Assembly: GCA_927797885.1 (NCBI GenBank)
Contig: OV696605.1
Location: 2,641,157 to 2,705,156, forward strand
Direction: 5' to 3'
DNA length: 64,000 nucleotides
Source: Gloeomargaritales cyanobacterium VI4D9
GTDB lineage: Bacteria > Cyanobacteriota > Cyanobacteriia > Gloeomargaritales > Gloeomargaritaceae
Under the pieces are notes generated by a model that saw nothing but the letters and a program-made list of their open reading frames with translations, made no database searches and was not told the origin of the DNA. Within the stretch, counting starts at the first letter, position 1, and each line of letters opens with the position of its first letter. Positions 50,293 through 59,257 of this stretch are shown piece by piece. The position numbers and the translations under genes are program-made.

Positions 50293-50610
50293 ATGACCGA
50301 ACCGTCCCCAGTGACCCTAGAAACCATTGCCCAAACCTTGGCGGAGTTTCGTCAGGAGGTGAATAGCCGCTTGGATCCGTTGGAAACCCGATTAGACCAA
50401 GTGGAAAACCGATTGAATAAAGTGGAAAACCGTTTAGATGCCCTAGAGGGGGATTTCCGGCAATTTCAGGCGGTGAATGAAGCCTATCAGAAAGCCGCTG
50501 ACCGGGTAGCGAATTTGGCCTTTACGGTGGTGACCGCCTCTGCCGCCGTGATTGTCTTGGCACCTGCGGTCAAGGTTTTAGCCGAGTATGTGACCCGTTT
50601 GCCCGCGTGA
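50293..50610 (+). CDS. Heptad-repeat, single-TM protein (heptad-membrane family, member 2)
   Basis: A 105-residue protein. Residues ~20-55 are a heptad array (RLDPLETRLDQVENRLNKVE, NRLDALEGDFRQF). The shared pre-membrane motif NEAYQKAADRVANLAFTVV follows, with one hydrophobic span to ~residue 97. It is homologous in layout and motif to the proteins at 416-610 and 59258-59668, which differ mainly in the number of heptads. The topology suggests an oligomeric coiled coil at a membrane; the role is unknown. It follows ctaB by 42 bp on the same strand. Confidence 0.65.
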   Translation: MTEPSPVTLETIAQTLAEFRQEVNSRLDPLETRLDQVENRLNKVENRLDALEGDFRQFQAVNEAYQKAADRVANLAFTVVTASAAVIVLAPAVKVLAEYVTRLPA

Positions 50611-50668
50611 GGGAGTCTGACGAACCGCAACCGAGGGGGTCGCCCCAGCTCTGAAAACTAGGTGATAA

Positions 50669-50697
50669 AGCCCGCCGGGTTGGCTTAGTTTTTTTAA
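50669..50697 (+). terminator. Probable intrinsic terminator
   Basis: AAGCC (50670-50674) and GGCTT (50685-50689) form a short stem with an inner CCGG-like loop, followed by AG and seven T. It lies 60 bp after the member-2 gene. Confidence 0.5.
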
Positions 50698-50820
50698 TTT
50701 GGGAACTTTTGGGCGAACTTCGGTAAAAAAAAATACTGTACTGCTTATGCCCAGGGATCAAGCGCATTGGTAGAGGTTTTCTGATAAACTCTTAATGAAA
50801 TGTAAAAAACTCATTAAGAC

Positions 50821-51828
50821 ATGAATATTTTGGTGGTGGGGGCGACGGGCACCCTCGGGCGGCAGGTGGTACGGCGGGCATTGCAATCAGGACATCGGGT
50901 GCGGTGTTTGGTGCGGACATTGCCCAAGGCGACTTTTTTGCGGGAGTGGGGGGCGGAACTGGTGCCGGGAAATCTCTGTCGCCCGGAGACCCTGACCGAT
51001 GCCCTGGCGGAAATGGATGTGGTGGTGGATGCGGCGACGGCCCGCCCGACGGATGGGATTGGCATTCGGGAGGTGGATTGGCAGGGCAAGGTGAGTCTGG
51101 TGCAGGCGATGGTGCGGGCGGGGGTGAAGCGTTTGCTCTTTTTCTCCATCCTGGGCTGTGAACGCTATCCCCATGTGCCGTTGATGAGTGTCAAGGCGGC
51201 GACGGAGGCTTTTTTGGCGGAGTCGGGCTTGGACTACACGATTTTGGCACCGGCGGGGTTTTTCCAGGGGTTGATCGGCCAGTTTGCCATTCCCATTTTG
51301 GAGGAGCAGTCCGTGTGGCTGACGGGGACGTCGGCGGCGGTGGCCTATATGGATACCCAGGATGTGGCTCGGTTTGCCCTGCGCTGTCTGGAGGTGCCGG
51401 AGACGATTGGGCAAAAACTGCCGGTGGTGGGTGCCAAAGCCTGGACTTCCGAGGAAATTATTGCCCTGTGTGAGCGGCTGAGCGGCAAAAATGCCCGGAT
51501 TCTCCGCATTCCCCTGGGGGTTTTGACCGCAACCCGGCAGGTATTACGGGGGTTTCAATGGACGTGGAATATCGCCGACCGGTTAGCCTTTGCCGCCGTT
51601 TTGGCCGGGGGCGAGACCCTGACGGCCGAGATGGACGGGGTGTATGCCCAGTTGGGTTTGAACCCGGAGGAGACGGGCAGTTTGGAGGACTATTTAGCGG
51701 AATATTTTGGCCGGATTTTGCAAAAACTCAAGGAGCGCAACTATGAACTAGACCGGCAAAAGCGCAAGGAACAGGAACAACGCAAACGCCGCCGCCCCTT
51801 CAAGACCTCCGCCAAAACCGGTAGCTAA
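50821..51828 (+). CDS. ycf39: Ycf39/HCF244-type photosystem II assembly factor
   Basis: A 335-residue atypical short-chain dehydrogenase. [20 protein letters not shown] is the NAD(P)-binding start, with [20 protein letters not shown] following. [20 protein letters not shown] and [20 protein letters not shown] match Ycf39. Ycf39 helps insert chlorophyll into newly made D1 with high-light-inducible proteins. The C-terminal ~30 residues are a basic tail ([17 protein letters not shown]). nadK follows 41 bp downstream. Confidence 0.9.
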   Translation: MNILVVGATGTLGRQVVRRALQSGHRVRCLVRTLPKATFLREWGAELVPGNLCRPETLTDALAEMDVVVDAATARPTDGIGIREVDWQGKVSLVQAMVRAGVKRLLFFSILGCERYPHVPLMSVKAATEAFLAESGLDYTILAPAGFFQGLIGQFAIPILEEQSVWLTGTSAAVAYMDTQDVARFALRCLEVPETIGQKLPVVGAKAWTSEEIIALCERLSGKNARILRIPLGVLTATRQVLRGFQWTWNIADRLAFAAVLAGGETLTAEMDGVYAQLGLNPEETGSLEDYLAEYFGRILQKLKERNYELDRQKRKEQEQRKRRRPFKTSAKTGS

Positions 51829-51869
51829 ATTGTTCATTTTATAATCCCATATACAACCGGCTGGGGGGC

Positions 51870-52781
51870 GTGGTGGGCAAAATCGGCATTATTTACAACG
51901 ATGACAAACCGGAAGCCGAGCGAGCCGCCGGGGAATTGCGGACACTCCTGGAGCAACGGGGGCGGCAAGTCTGTGTGGCAACGGGGGTGGGGGGCTTGCT
52001 GGGCTATGCCCAACCGGGGAGTCCCGTCTGTCACACGCCGATTGAATGGTTGACCCCGCCAGGGTTTGACCAGGATGTGGAATTTACGATTGTCCTGGGG
52101 GGGGATGGCACGGTGCTGTCCGCCAACCGCCAATGTACGCCCCTGGGGATTCCCCTCTTAACCGTCAATACGGGACATTTGGGTTTTTTGACGGAGACCT
52201 ATTTGGAATCCTTGCCCACCGCCCTCGATGCCCTCTTGAGTGGGGATTATCAGGTGGAAGAGCGCATCACTTTAGCAGTACAGGTCTGGGAAGGTCAAAC
52301 CCGGATTTGGGAAGCCCTAGCCTTGAATGAGGTGGTACTGCACCGGGAACCCCTAGCGAAACTCTGCCATTTTGAGGTGCAGGTGGGGAGTCATGCCCTG
52401 GTGGATATTCCCGCCGATGGGGTGATTTTGTCCACGCCCACGGGTTCCACCGCCTATGCCCTGTCCGCCGGGGGGCCGGTGTTGTCGCCGGGGGTGGCGG
52501 CGCTGTTGATGATCCCCATTTGTCCCCATTCCCTCGCCTCCCGGGCTTTGGTATTTGACGACCGGGAACAGGTGCAGATCGTGGCGGCCAACCGCTCCCG
52601 TTTGGTGTTGGTTGCCGATGGGAATGCGGGCTGTTATGTCCAGCCGGACAACCACGTCACCATCCAGCGTTCCCCCTACCCCGCCCGGTTTGTGCGCCTG
52701 CGCCCGCCGGAATTTTTCCATCTCCTGCGGCAAAAGTTGGGCTGGGGATTGCCCCATCAAGCCAAGCCCAAAACACCCTGA
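51870..52781 (+). CDS. nadK: NAD kinase
   Basis: A 303-residue kinase that makes NADP+ from NAD+. The [12 protein letters not shown] motif (catalytic Asp, ~residue 78) and the substrate loop [20 protein letters not shown] are present, as is [20 protein letters not shown] (~residue 190). It starts at a GTG. Placement after ycf39, whose fold binds NADP(H), may be functional or incidental. It is convergent with the EAL gene; the stops are 9 bp apart. Confidence 0.93.
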   Translation: MVGKIGIIYNDDKPEAERAAGELRTLLEQRGRQVCVATGVGGLLGYAQPGSPVCHTPIEWLTPPGFDQDVEFTIVLGGDGTVLSANRQCTPLGIPLLTVNTGHLGFLTETYLESLPTALDALLSGDYQVEERITLAVQVWEGQTRIWEALALNEVVLHREPLAKLCHFEVQVGSHALVDIPADGVILSTPTGSTAYALSAGGPVLSPGVAALLMIPICPHSLASRALVFDDREQVQIVAANRSRLVLVADGNAGCYVQPDNHVTIQRSPYPARFVRLRPPEFFHLLRQKLGWGLPHQAKPKTP

Positions 52782-52790
52782 GGGTTAGGG

Positions 52791-53921
52791 TTAACGCACC
52801 GTGAGCCTTTGAGCCAAAAAGGGCAACACCTGGGTCGCGGGTAACGGGCGGGCAAACAGATACCCCTGAGCCAGGGGACAGCCCAACCGTTGTAGCCAGA
52901 GCCTCTGCATCTCCGTTTCCACCCCCTCCGCCACTACGGTCAGACCCAAACTGGCACCCAAATTCACCATCGCCGCCACAATTGCCTGCGCCCGTGGCCC
53001 CATCCCCACCAAAAAAGAACGGTCAATTTTCAGATATTGGATCGCCAAATCGTGCAGTCGCCCTAGGGAAGAATAACCCGTGCCAAAATCATCCAGCCCC
53101 ACCGGCACCCCACATTCCCGCAAGCGAGACAGGGTATCATGCACAGCGGTCAATCCTCCCACCAACACCCCCTCCGTGATCTCCAAAACTAACTGCTGGG
53201 GCTGTAACCCGGCGGACTGCAACCCAGCCACCACATCCGAGACAAAATCTGGGTCAGTCAATTGTACTGGCGCCACATTGACGTGCATTTGTAAGCGGAG
53301 CCAGTCCGGCAACCTTGCCTGCCATTCAGCCAACTGTCGCAATGCCTGCCGCAATACCCACCGCCCCAGGGGCACCATCAACCCCCTGGCCTCCGCCAAA
53401 GGGATAAACTCCCCCGGCCCCAGTAGCCCCCGCTGGGGATGTTGCCAGCGCATCAAAGCTTCAAACCCCACCGTTGCCCCCGTCGCCACATCCACCACCG
53501 GCTGGTAATGCAGGACAAACTGCTGTTGTGTCAAAGCCAAATTCAGGTCGTACATGCCTCCTTGCACCTGGGTTACCTCCTCATCAAAAGGCACCTCCTG
53601 GTCAATGGTTGTGGCCGTAATCACCACCGCCCGCACCCCCAAATTGGTCAATTCATTTAGGAAGGTCAACTCCAACTTCCTATTCTGAGTCCGCAGAGCA
53701 CACCACCCCGAAACCCTGACCCCCGGTGCCTGGAGCACCTGATCCCAGACCGCCCTCATTTCCGCTAAATCCCTGGGGTGGACGTAATCCCACCAGTGAT
53801 GTCCGCACAGCTCTGACCCCTCCCGCCCCAGCAGGGGTTGCCAACTGCCCAGAGTATCAATGATTACCCCAGCAGAATTTACCAGTAAAACCGGTTCCCT
53901 GGGAGCGAAATGAGACAACAT
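52791..53921 (-). CDS. Cyclic-di-GMP phosphodiesterase (PAS-EAL)
   Basis: A 376-residue protein. Residues ~10-115 form a PAS-like sensor (LLVNSAGVIIDTLGSWQPLL, DYVHPRDLAEMRAVWDQVLQ). Residues ~125-375 are an EAL domain with GFEALMRWQHPQRGLLGPGE, MHVNVAPVQLTDPDFVS, LVLEITEGVLV, GLDDFGTGYSSLGRLHDL, YLKIDRSFLVG and VVAEGVETEMQ. All metal-binding and catalytic residues are present, so it should hydrolyse c-di-GMP. No GGDEF domain is attached. The signal sensed by the PAS domain is unknown. Confidence 0.9.
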   Translation of the reverse strand: MLSHFAPREPVLLVNSAGVIIDTLGSWQPLLGREGSELCGHHWWDYVHPRDLAEMRAVWDQVLQAPGVRVSGWCALRTQNRKLELTFLNELTNLGVRAVVITATTIDQEVPFDEEVTQVQGGMYDLNLALTQQQFVLHYQPVVDVATGATVGFEALMRWQHPQRGLLGPGEFIPLAEARGLMVPLGRWVLRQALRQLAEWQARLPDWLRLQMHVNVAPVQLTDPDFVSDVVAGLQSAGLQPQQLVLEITEGVLVGGLTAVHDTLSRLRECGVPVGLDDFGTGYSSLGRLHDLAIQYLKIDRSFLVGMGPRAQAIVAAMVNLGASLGLTVVAEGVETEMQRLWLQRLGCPLAQGYLFARPLPATQVLPFLAQRLTVR

Positions 53922-54218
53922 AGAACTAAGCTAGGGTTGAGTGGGCGAAAGGAACACAATATTAAGGCTAATTCAAGATTTAATCCTTAAAAAAGCCTCA
54001 ACCTTTAAGGGTAATTAACTTTTGTGGACTATATTATCGGTCACTTTACAAAATAACAGATTTGGATTTGGGAATAATCCGTAAAAATGCTCAAAAAAAC
54101 CACGCCGCCATCTCCGTAAAAACTCGTTGATTTAATCAAAAATTAACTCTTAGGGAACAATGTGATACTGTTGTTATGACAGAATTTAGCAGCCTATGCC
54201 GTGGTCATCATGATCCAT
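53922..54218. other. AT-rich gap between the EAL and xth genes
   Basis: 297 bp. It lies upstream of the EAL gene (leftward) and downstream of the xth gene. No repeat family or RNA is recognised; the AT-richness suits promoter DNA. Confidence 0.4.
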
Positions 54219-55037
54219 TCATGATCCATCTGAACCAACCGCATCCACCGCCTGAGGAAGGAGTTCCAAAACCACCGGGGTATGATCACTGGGTTGTTCC
54301 CAACTACGGGGTTCCCGGTCAATCCAACAGTTCTTTACCCCAGGACGCAAGGAAGCACTAATCAAAATATGGTCAATCCGCCAGCCCTGGTTACGGCGAA
54401 ATGAACCCGCCCGGTAGTCCCACCAGGTAAATTGTCCCGCCTCCTGGGAAAATAACCGCAAACCATCATAAAAATTCAGGCTTAAAAAATTCGCAAATGC
54501 CTGCCGTTCCGGGGGAGAAGCCATAATATGTTCCGCTTTATTCTCAGGGTCATAAATATCCAAATCCGTCGGGGCAATGTTCCAATCCCCACAGACACAC
54601 ACCGGGGCGGCTGACTCGGATAAATGACTTAAATACTGATGCAATGCCCCTAACCAACGCAATTTATAACCATACTTCTCACTGCCCACACTTTGCCCAT
54701 TAGGAACGTAGATATTAATGATTTCTAAGCTGTTAATTTTCACATGGATCAGTCGTTTTTGGGCATCCAAATCCCCAACCGCTTCTGCCCCTAAAACCGG
54801 CGTAAATCCAACGGAGATAGCTGTGGGTACTGTCCTACTTAAAATAGCCACCCCATTGTAGGATTTCTGCCCGGCAATGGCACAGGTGTAACCAGGAAAA
54901 CTATCCTGGGGAAATTGCTCATCCACTACTTTCGTTTCCTGTAAACATAAAATATCCACGGGATTTTTTTGTAACCACTTTTGAATATGCCCTAGACGAG
55001 TCCGAATTGAATTCACATTCCAGGTGGCAATTTTCAT
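54219..55037 (-). CDS. xth: Exodeoxyribonuclease III / AP endonuclease
   Basis: A 272-residue EEP-fold nuclease for base-excision repair. MKIATWNVNSIRTRLGHIQK, LCLQETKVVDEQFPQDSF (metal Glu), INIYVPNGQSVGSEKYGYKL, CVCGDWNIAPTDLDIYDP and the C-terminal GWRIDHILIS with PSDHTPVVLEL (catalytic Asp-His) are all intact. The length is typical. Confidence 0.93.
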   Translation of the reverse strand: MKIATWNVNSIRTRLGHIQKWLQKNPVDILCLQETKVVDEQFPQDSFPGYTCAIAGQKSYNGVAILSRTVPTAISVGFTPVLGAEAVGDLDAQKRLIHVKINSLEIINIYVPNGQSVGSEKYGYKLRWLGALHQYLSHLSESAAPVCVCGDWNIAPTDLDIYDPENKAEHIMASPPERQAFANFLSLNFYDGLRLFSQEAGQFTWWDYRAGSFRRNQGWRIDHILISASLRPGVKNCWIDREPRSWEQPSDHTPVVLELLPQAVDAVGSDGS

Positions 55038-55157
55038 CGTTAACTTGACTAAAAACTATCCGTAGTATAGCACCGCACCCAAGCGGTTTTATCAACAGGA
55101 AAATACCCCTACGCATTCCCCAAGTTCCACACTAAACTAAAGTTATCAGGTTCATCA

Positions 55158-55967
55158 ATGGGGGAATGGGCTATGCCTTGGGGAATTGGTTTAGGGATGG
55201 TCATCCTCGGCATCGGGTTACTTTCCGGTTTGAAACTGGATCGGGAGTACCAACGGGGGGTGATTTTTCGCCTCGGACGCTTAACCGGGATTCGGGGGCC
55301 GGGAATATATTGGCTAATCCCGATTTTAGAGCAAAAAATCCAGGTGGATATTCGCACCAAAACCGTGGATATTCAACCCCAAGAAACCGTTACTGCTGAT
55401 AGTGTTACCATCCGGGTCAATGCGGTTTTATACTATCGGATTGTGGATGCGGCTAAGGCGATCAATCGGGTGGAAAATTACCATCAAGCGGTGTATTTGG
55501 CGGCTCAAACTACCCTACGAAATGTAGTCGGTCAAAATATCTTGGATGATGTGCTAAAAAATCGGGATAAGGTGAATCTGCGGATTCAGGAAATTGTGGA
55601 CGAAATCACCGAACCCTGGGGCATTGAAATCGAGCGGGTGGAAATGCGGGATGTGGAAATCCCCCTGGCGATGCAGAGGGCGATGGCAAAAGAGGCGGAA
55701 GCGGTGCGGGAAAAACGGGCACGGTTAATCAAAGCCGCCGCTGAGCAGGATGCTTCGGTGCAACTGGCCGCTGCCGCTAAGGAAATTACTGCTAATCCCG
55801 CCGCTTTGGAATTGCGCCGCCTGCAAATGCTGACGGAAATTGGGGCGGAAAACAACACCACCACGATTATTATGGTGCCTGCGGATTTCGTGAATTTGGC
55901 TAAACGTTGGGCAGAATCCTCTTCCCCTGTTTCTACTCCCGGGGAATCCCCTTACGAATCGGTTTAA
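55158..55967 (+). CDS. Slipin (SPFH/stomatin-like membrane protein)
   Basis: A 269-residue protein. One N-terminal membrane hairpin or span (WGIGLGMVILGIGLLSGL) is followed by the SPFH domain (EYQRGVIFRLGRLTGIRGPG, TKTVDIQPQETVTADSVTIR, QNILDDVLKNRDKVNLRIQE) and a coiled C-terminal region (AEAVREKRARLIKAAAEQD). Slipins form ring-like membrane scaffolds and often regulate FtsH or NfeD-type proteases; no nfeD gene is adjacent. An ATG at 55173 is an alternative start. Confidence 0.9.
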   Translation: MGEWAMPWGIGLGMVILGIGLLSGLKLDREYQRGVIFRLGRLTGIRGPGIYWLIPILEQKIQVDIRTKTVDIQPQETVTADSVTIRVNAVLYYRIVDAAKAINRVENYHQAVYLAAQTTLRNVVGQNILDDVLKNRDKVNLRIQEIVDEITEPWGIEIERVEMRDVEIPLAMQRAMAKEAEAVREKRARLIKAAAEQDASVQLAAAAKEITANPAALELRRLQMLTEIGAENNTTTIIMVPADFVNLAKRWAESSSPVSTPGESPYESV

Positions 55968-56063
55968 TTATCCCCATCTCATAGGATGGGTGAACTGATA
56001 GAACCCTAAGTTTTTTGACCTCTGCCCCACCAATAGCCCACCCTCACCCAAAAGCCGGTTAAT

Positions 56064-56198
56064 TACAACCTGTTCACAAAAGGAAGGATACAAAAAATCG
56101 TGTTTCCAAGGCTTGACCCCAACAATAAACAATAGCAAGAATAAAGTTAGAACAAGTGGGTTTACAACCGTATCCCATAACCCCTTAATAGGCCGTAT
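56064..56198. repeat. R3 repeat copy (longest)
   Basis: TACAACCTGTTCACAAAAGG, then GTTTCCAAGGCTTGACCCCA, TTTACAACCGTATCCCATAA, ending TTAATAGGCCGTA. It is about 20 bp longer in the middle than the other copies. Confidence 0.78.
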
Positions 56199-56200
56199 TT

Positions 56201-56264
56201 CTTCAGAGTAATGCTGAATTTTAAGACTTTGAGGGTTTGCGCCGAAATGTGCATCTAGCCTGAT
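56201..56264 (-). repeat. R7 repeat copy 2
   Basis: CTTCAGAGTAATGCTGAATT then GACTTTGAGGGTTTGCGCCG matches the reverse complement of 5149-5216 over its whole length with scattered mismatches. Confidence 0.65.
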
Positions 56265-56274
56265 AATATAAAGT

Positions 56275-56394
56275 ATAGCAATCCTAAATGAAAATAGAAC
56301 AGGGGTCGTAGGGGCACCGCCCCCGTACTTGGTTCTGGAAAACTTTTGTATGCCTACGGCACGCAAGCTAATGTAAATCAAGTAGGATTGCCAT
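56275..56394. repeat. R1 repeat with SDR insertion
   Basis: TAGCAATCCTAAATGAAAAT to CAAGTAGGATTGCCATA. The SDR-like ATGCCTACGGCACGCAAGCT is at the same place as in the copy at 44214-44350, so both derive from one parent copy. Confidence 0.82.
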
Positions 56395-56430
56395 ATATCC
56401 CACAACCACTCAAAAGCAAAAGACTGTAAT

Positions 56431-56535
56431 TTACAGCTATTGAGAATGACCCCTGCGTTATTGATAATTACCAACAAGAGAAGGGGGCTTCCGAGCCTGC
56501 CGTGTAAGTACAAAAATCCATAAGTAGAGGTGCCC
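56431..56535. repeat. R2 MITE copy, right end intact
   Basis: TTACAGCTATTGAGAATGAC to AAGTAGAGGTGCCC. The left inverted repeat is missing, apparently lost at the junction with R1. Confidence 0.75.
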
Positions 56536-56578
56536 TAAGTATTTTACCTGCCATTGAAGTACACCCTGATCTGATTGA

Positions 56579-57664
56579 TTACAACTGACAATCTACAACC
56601 CAACGCAGTCCGGTAAACATATGTCGGATATGGGGGTGATACCAATTGCGAAAACTGGGGCGTTGTAGATAAGCATGGGTTGCCCAACTCCCACCCCGCA
56701 TGACTTTGTGCTGATAGTCAAAGTAATTGGCTGAGTAGCCGGGATAGGGATAGGCGGTGAAGTTTGGGTAAGGAGCAAACCAAGAATCCGTCCATTCCCA
56801 CACCCACCCCTGCGCCGGTAATCCCTGTTGCGCCGCCCATTCCCACTCCATCTCCGTCGGTAATCGTTTCCCCACAAACCGGCAATAGGCTTCGGCTTCG
56901 TAATAGCTAATGCCACACACCGGCAGAGCTTCATCTGCTGATTGCCAGTACAATGGCTGAGTGATGTTATGTTTTTGCACCCACACCCATCCATTCTCTG
57001 ACCACCAACGGGGTTCCTGATAACCACCAGCGGCGATAAATTCCGCAAATTCGGCTTGGGTGACAGGAGTGTTACGAATCTGAAAACTGTCAATGTCTTG
57101 GGTATAAGTCGGACGTTCATTATCCAGCGCATTCACCCCATGATTACCAAGAATCGCTTGTCCAGTGGGAATAGAAATTAGCTTTTTTGGCACGGTAACT
57201 GGTGGGATTTTGGGTGTTAAATTCTTTTGTAGAACCCGGATGACAGTCATGGTTTCTTGGTGTTGCATTTCATGTTGAATCACCCAGTGCCACATCCGCT
57301 CTTGTTCAGGAGTAATTGTGGATAAATTGGCTAAAATTTTCTCACGAATAGTATGCACATATTCCCACAACAATTGCGGGGATGGTAACATAGACCCACG
57401 CTGGGATTTGGCATACCCATCCACCCGAAAAATCGGCGTGAGTTCAGGATAGGGTAATGGTTCCCCTAATAACCACAGGGCTTCTGTATAGGCAATATGC
57501 CCAAAATGCCAGCCTAATGGACTGAGTTCAGGATGGACTTGTTGTTGCAGTTCTGACAGGGTTAAATCCGCAACTAAAGCCAAGGTTTTCTGCCGACAAT
57601 CCTGATATAAATGGTATAAAAATTCCCGCTTGTCCATGAGGTTATTTATCGGCATAGAATTCAT
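56579..57664 (-). CDS. egtB: EgtB-like non-haem iron sulfoxide synthase
   Basis: A 361-residue protein with an N-terminal DinB-like domain carrying the iron-binding HEMQHQETM motif (~residues 131-139) and a C-terminal FGE-sulfatase domain (IPTGQAILGNHGVNALDNER, LPTEMEWEWAAQQGLPAQGW, YQHKVMRGGSWATHAYL, FTGLRWVVD). EgtB joins a thiol to hercynine in ergothioneine synthesis; the related SenA uses selenium. No egtD or senB gene lies in the window, so the exact substrate is open. The start could be the ATG at 57664, 57655 or 57637. Confidence 0.82.
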   Translation of the reverse strand: MNSMPINNLMDKREFLYHLYQDCRQKTLALVADLTLSELQQQVHPELSPLGWHFGHIAYTEALWLLGEPLPYPELTPIFRVDGYAKSQRGSMLPSPQLLWEYVHTIREKILANLSTITPEQERMWHWVIQHEMQHQETMTVIRVLQKNLTPKIPPVTVPKKLISIPTGQAILGNHGVNALDNERPTYTQDIDSFQIRNTPVTQAEFAEFIAAGGYQEPRWWSENGWVWVQKHNITQPLYWQSADEALPVCGISYYEAEAYCRFVGKRLPTEMEWEWAAQQGLPAQGWVWEWTDSWFAPYPNFTAYPYPGYSANYFDYQHKVMRGGSWATHAYLQRPSFRNWYHPHIRHMFTGLRWVVDCQL

Positions 57665-57692
57665 GTCAAATTAATGACTAGCTAATTAGTAA

Positions 57693-58511
57693 CTAATCCA
57701 AAATTTTTTCCAATCCATAAACCAATTGTTTGAGTTGGCGTACCTTGCGAATGGCGAGTAAAACTCCTGGCATATAACAACTGCGGTCACTCGTGTCATG
57801 GCGCAGGGTATAGAGTTCCCCTGGGGCACCAAAAATTACTTCCTGGTGAGCAATCAGTCCCGGCAAACGGACACTATGAATGCGGATGTGTTCTGGTGCC
57901 AATCCCCCCCGTACGCCGGGTAACGTTTCAGTTTCGTTAACCGTAGCAGGGTTATAGGTTTTGCCCATTTCCGCTAACATTTGGGCGGTTTTGAGGGCGG
58001 TTCCACTAGGGGCATCGGCTTTTTGGTTGTGGTGTAATTCGATGATTTCCACATGGTCAAAATAACGACACGCTTGAATCGCCGCCTGTTGCAATAACAC
58101 CATACCAATCGAAAAATTGGGAGCAATAATACAGCCCATGCTCGCCTTGTCACAAAATTCCGCCAAATCTTGAATTTGTTCTAAACTTAAACCGGTCGTA
58201 CCCACCACCGGATACACCCCATAGGCAATTGCCGCCCGCACATTTTCATAAACGCTTTGGGGATGGGTAAAATCCACCAGCACCCCTGCTTGTTTTTCCT
58301 GAGCCACCAGGGCACACAGGGACTGCAAATCCGGCGTAATCGGTACTTCCAATGCCCCGATGCCCGCCACTTCCCCCGCATCTTCCCCCAGGTGATGCCG
58401 ATCCACCGCTCCCATTAGTATAAAGTCATTACTACTAGCCACGGCTTTAACCACCTGGCGACCCATTTTTCCGGCGGCACCGGTGATGATGACGGGGATA
58501 GGTTGATTCAT
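57693..58511 (-). CDS. dapB: 4-hydroxy-tetrahydrodipicolinate reductase
   Basis: A 272-residue NAD(P)H enzyme of lysine and diaminopimelate synthesis. [20 protein letters not shown] binds NAD(P)[37 protein letters not shown] and [12 protein letters not shown] follow. The active-site block [20 protein letters not shown] (~residues 155-174) holds the His-His-x-x-K motif and the PSGTA loop. All are intact. It lies upstream of egtB on the same strand, 28 bp apart. Confidence 0.95.
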   Translation of the reverse strand: MNQPIPVIITGAAGKMGRQVVKAVASSNDFILMGAVDRHHLGEDAGEVAGIGALEVPITPDLQSLCALVAQEKQAGVLVDFTHPQSVYENVRAAIAYGVYPVVGTTGLSLEQIQDLAEFCDKASMGCIIAPNFSIGMVLLQQAAIQACRYFDHVEIIELHHNQKADAPSGTALKTAQMLAEMGKTYNPATVNETETLPGVRGGLAPEHIRIHSVRLPGLIAHQEVIFGAPGELYTLRHDTSDRSCYMPGVLLAIRKVRQLKQLVYGLEKILD

Positions 58512-58617
58512 AGTCCATCTGTTCGTCGTTCCTGAGCTATTGTAAAGGACACTTAGGGCGGTTGGTTACGTCCTCAAAAGATTGAGGCACAATAGAAAAA
58601 TATCTGGGGGTACAACA

Positions 58618-59199
58618 ATGATTCGCTCAAGTTTGGCGGGAAAATCCCGTCGGGTGTGGTGGGTGGCTCTGGCGGCTTCCGTATGTGTGGGTGCAGTAGG
58701 AGGTGGTGCAGTCTGGTGGGTGCAACATTCCCGGCAACCGGCATCCCAGCGGTTTGTGGTCACGGCGGAGCAACCCCGTTTGTACTGGTTGAAGGTGCAA
58801 CAGGGGCAGGAAATGTTGGTCAGCGACCCGTTGCTCAACGCCCCCAAGGACGACCCTACAGCGGCGCTCCGGCAGGCGATGAATCTCATTCTCAGTACGC
58901 CCCCCAACGGTATGACCACCGCCATTCCCAGTGGCACCCGGTTGCTCAGTTTGGAATTGAAAAACGGTGCCGTTTATGTCAATCTCTCACGGGAATTTGT
59001 TACTGGCGGGGGCAGTTATTCGGTGATTTATCGGGTAGCCCAGGTGATTTATACCGCCAGCAGTTTGAACCCCCAAGCCCCCATTTATCTACAAATTGAA
59101 GGGCAACCTGCGCCGCCCATTGCTGGGGAAGGATTGGTCATTGATTACCCGACCACTCGCCGTCAGTTTGCCCAGGATGCGGGGTTACCGTTGATTTAA
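58618..59199 (+). CDS. GerMN-domain protein with membrane anchor
   Basis: About 193 residues. The N-terminal span is WWVALAASVCVGAVGGGAVW. The GerMN domain is at ~residues 55-190 (LYWLKVQQGQEMLVSDPLLN, LRQAMNLILSTPPNGMTTAI, GTRLLSLELKNGAVYVNLSR, EFVTGGGSYSVIYRVAQVIY). GerMN domains bind peptidoglycan-related ligands and occur in cyanobacterial envelope proteins. The ATG at 58618 is preferred over an upstream in-frame start that lacks a site. It is divergent from dapB. Confidence 0.82.
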   Translation: MIRSSLAGKSRRVWWVALAASVCVGAVGGGAVWWVQHSRQPASQRFVVTAEQPRLYWLKVQQGQEMLVSDPLLNAPKDDPTAALRQAMNLILSTPPNGMTTAIPSGTRLLSLELKNGAVYVNLSREFVTGGGSYSVIYRVAQVIYTASSLNPQAPIYLQIEGQPAPPIAGEGLVIDYPTTRRQFAQDAGLPLI

Positions 59200-59257
59200 T
59201 TGCGCTTTAATTTCCTGCAATCATTGACAATTAGGACAATAGCGAAATATTCCCCTT

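Larger units (their letters stand above)
55968..56578. other. 611-bp gap made of four repeat families in series
   Basis: R3 (56064-56198), R7 (56201-56264), R1 with SDR (56275-56394) and R2 (56431-56535) lie head to tail with few spare bases. A 181-codon minus-strand frame across them is an artefact of the repeats. Confidence 0.75.

Noticed and set aside
55968-56513. A 181-codon minus-strand frame
   Set aside because: It is built entirely from R3, R7, R1 and R2 repeats; parts recur at other repeat copies.
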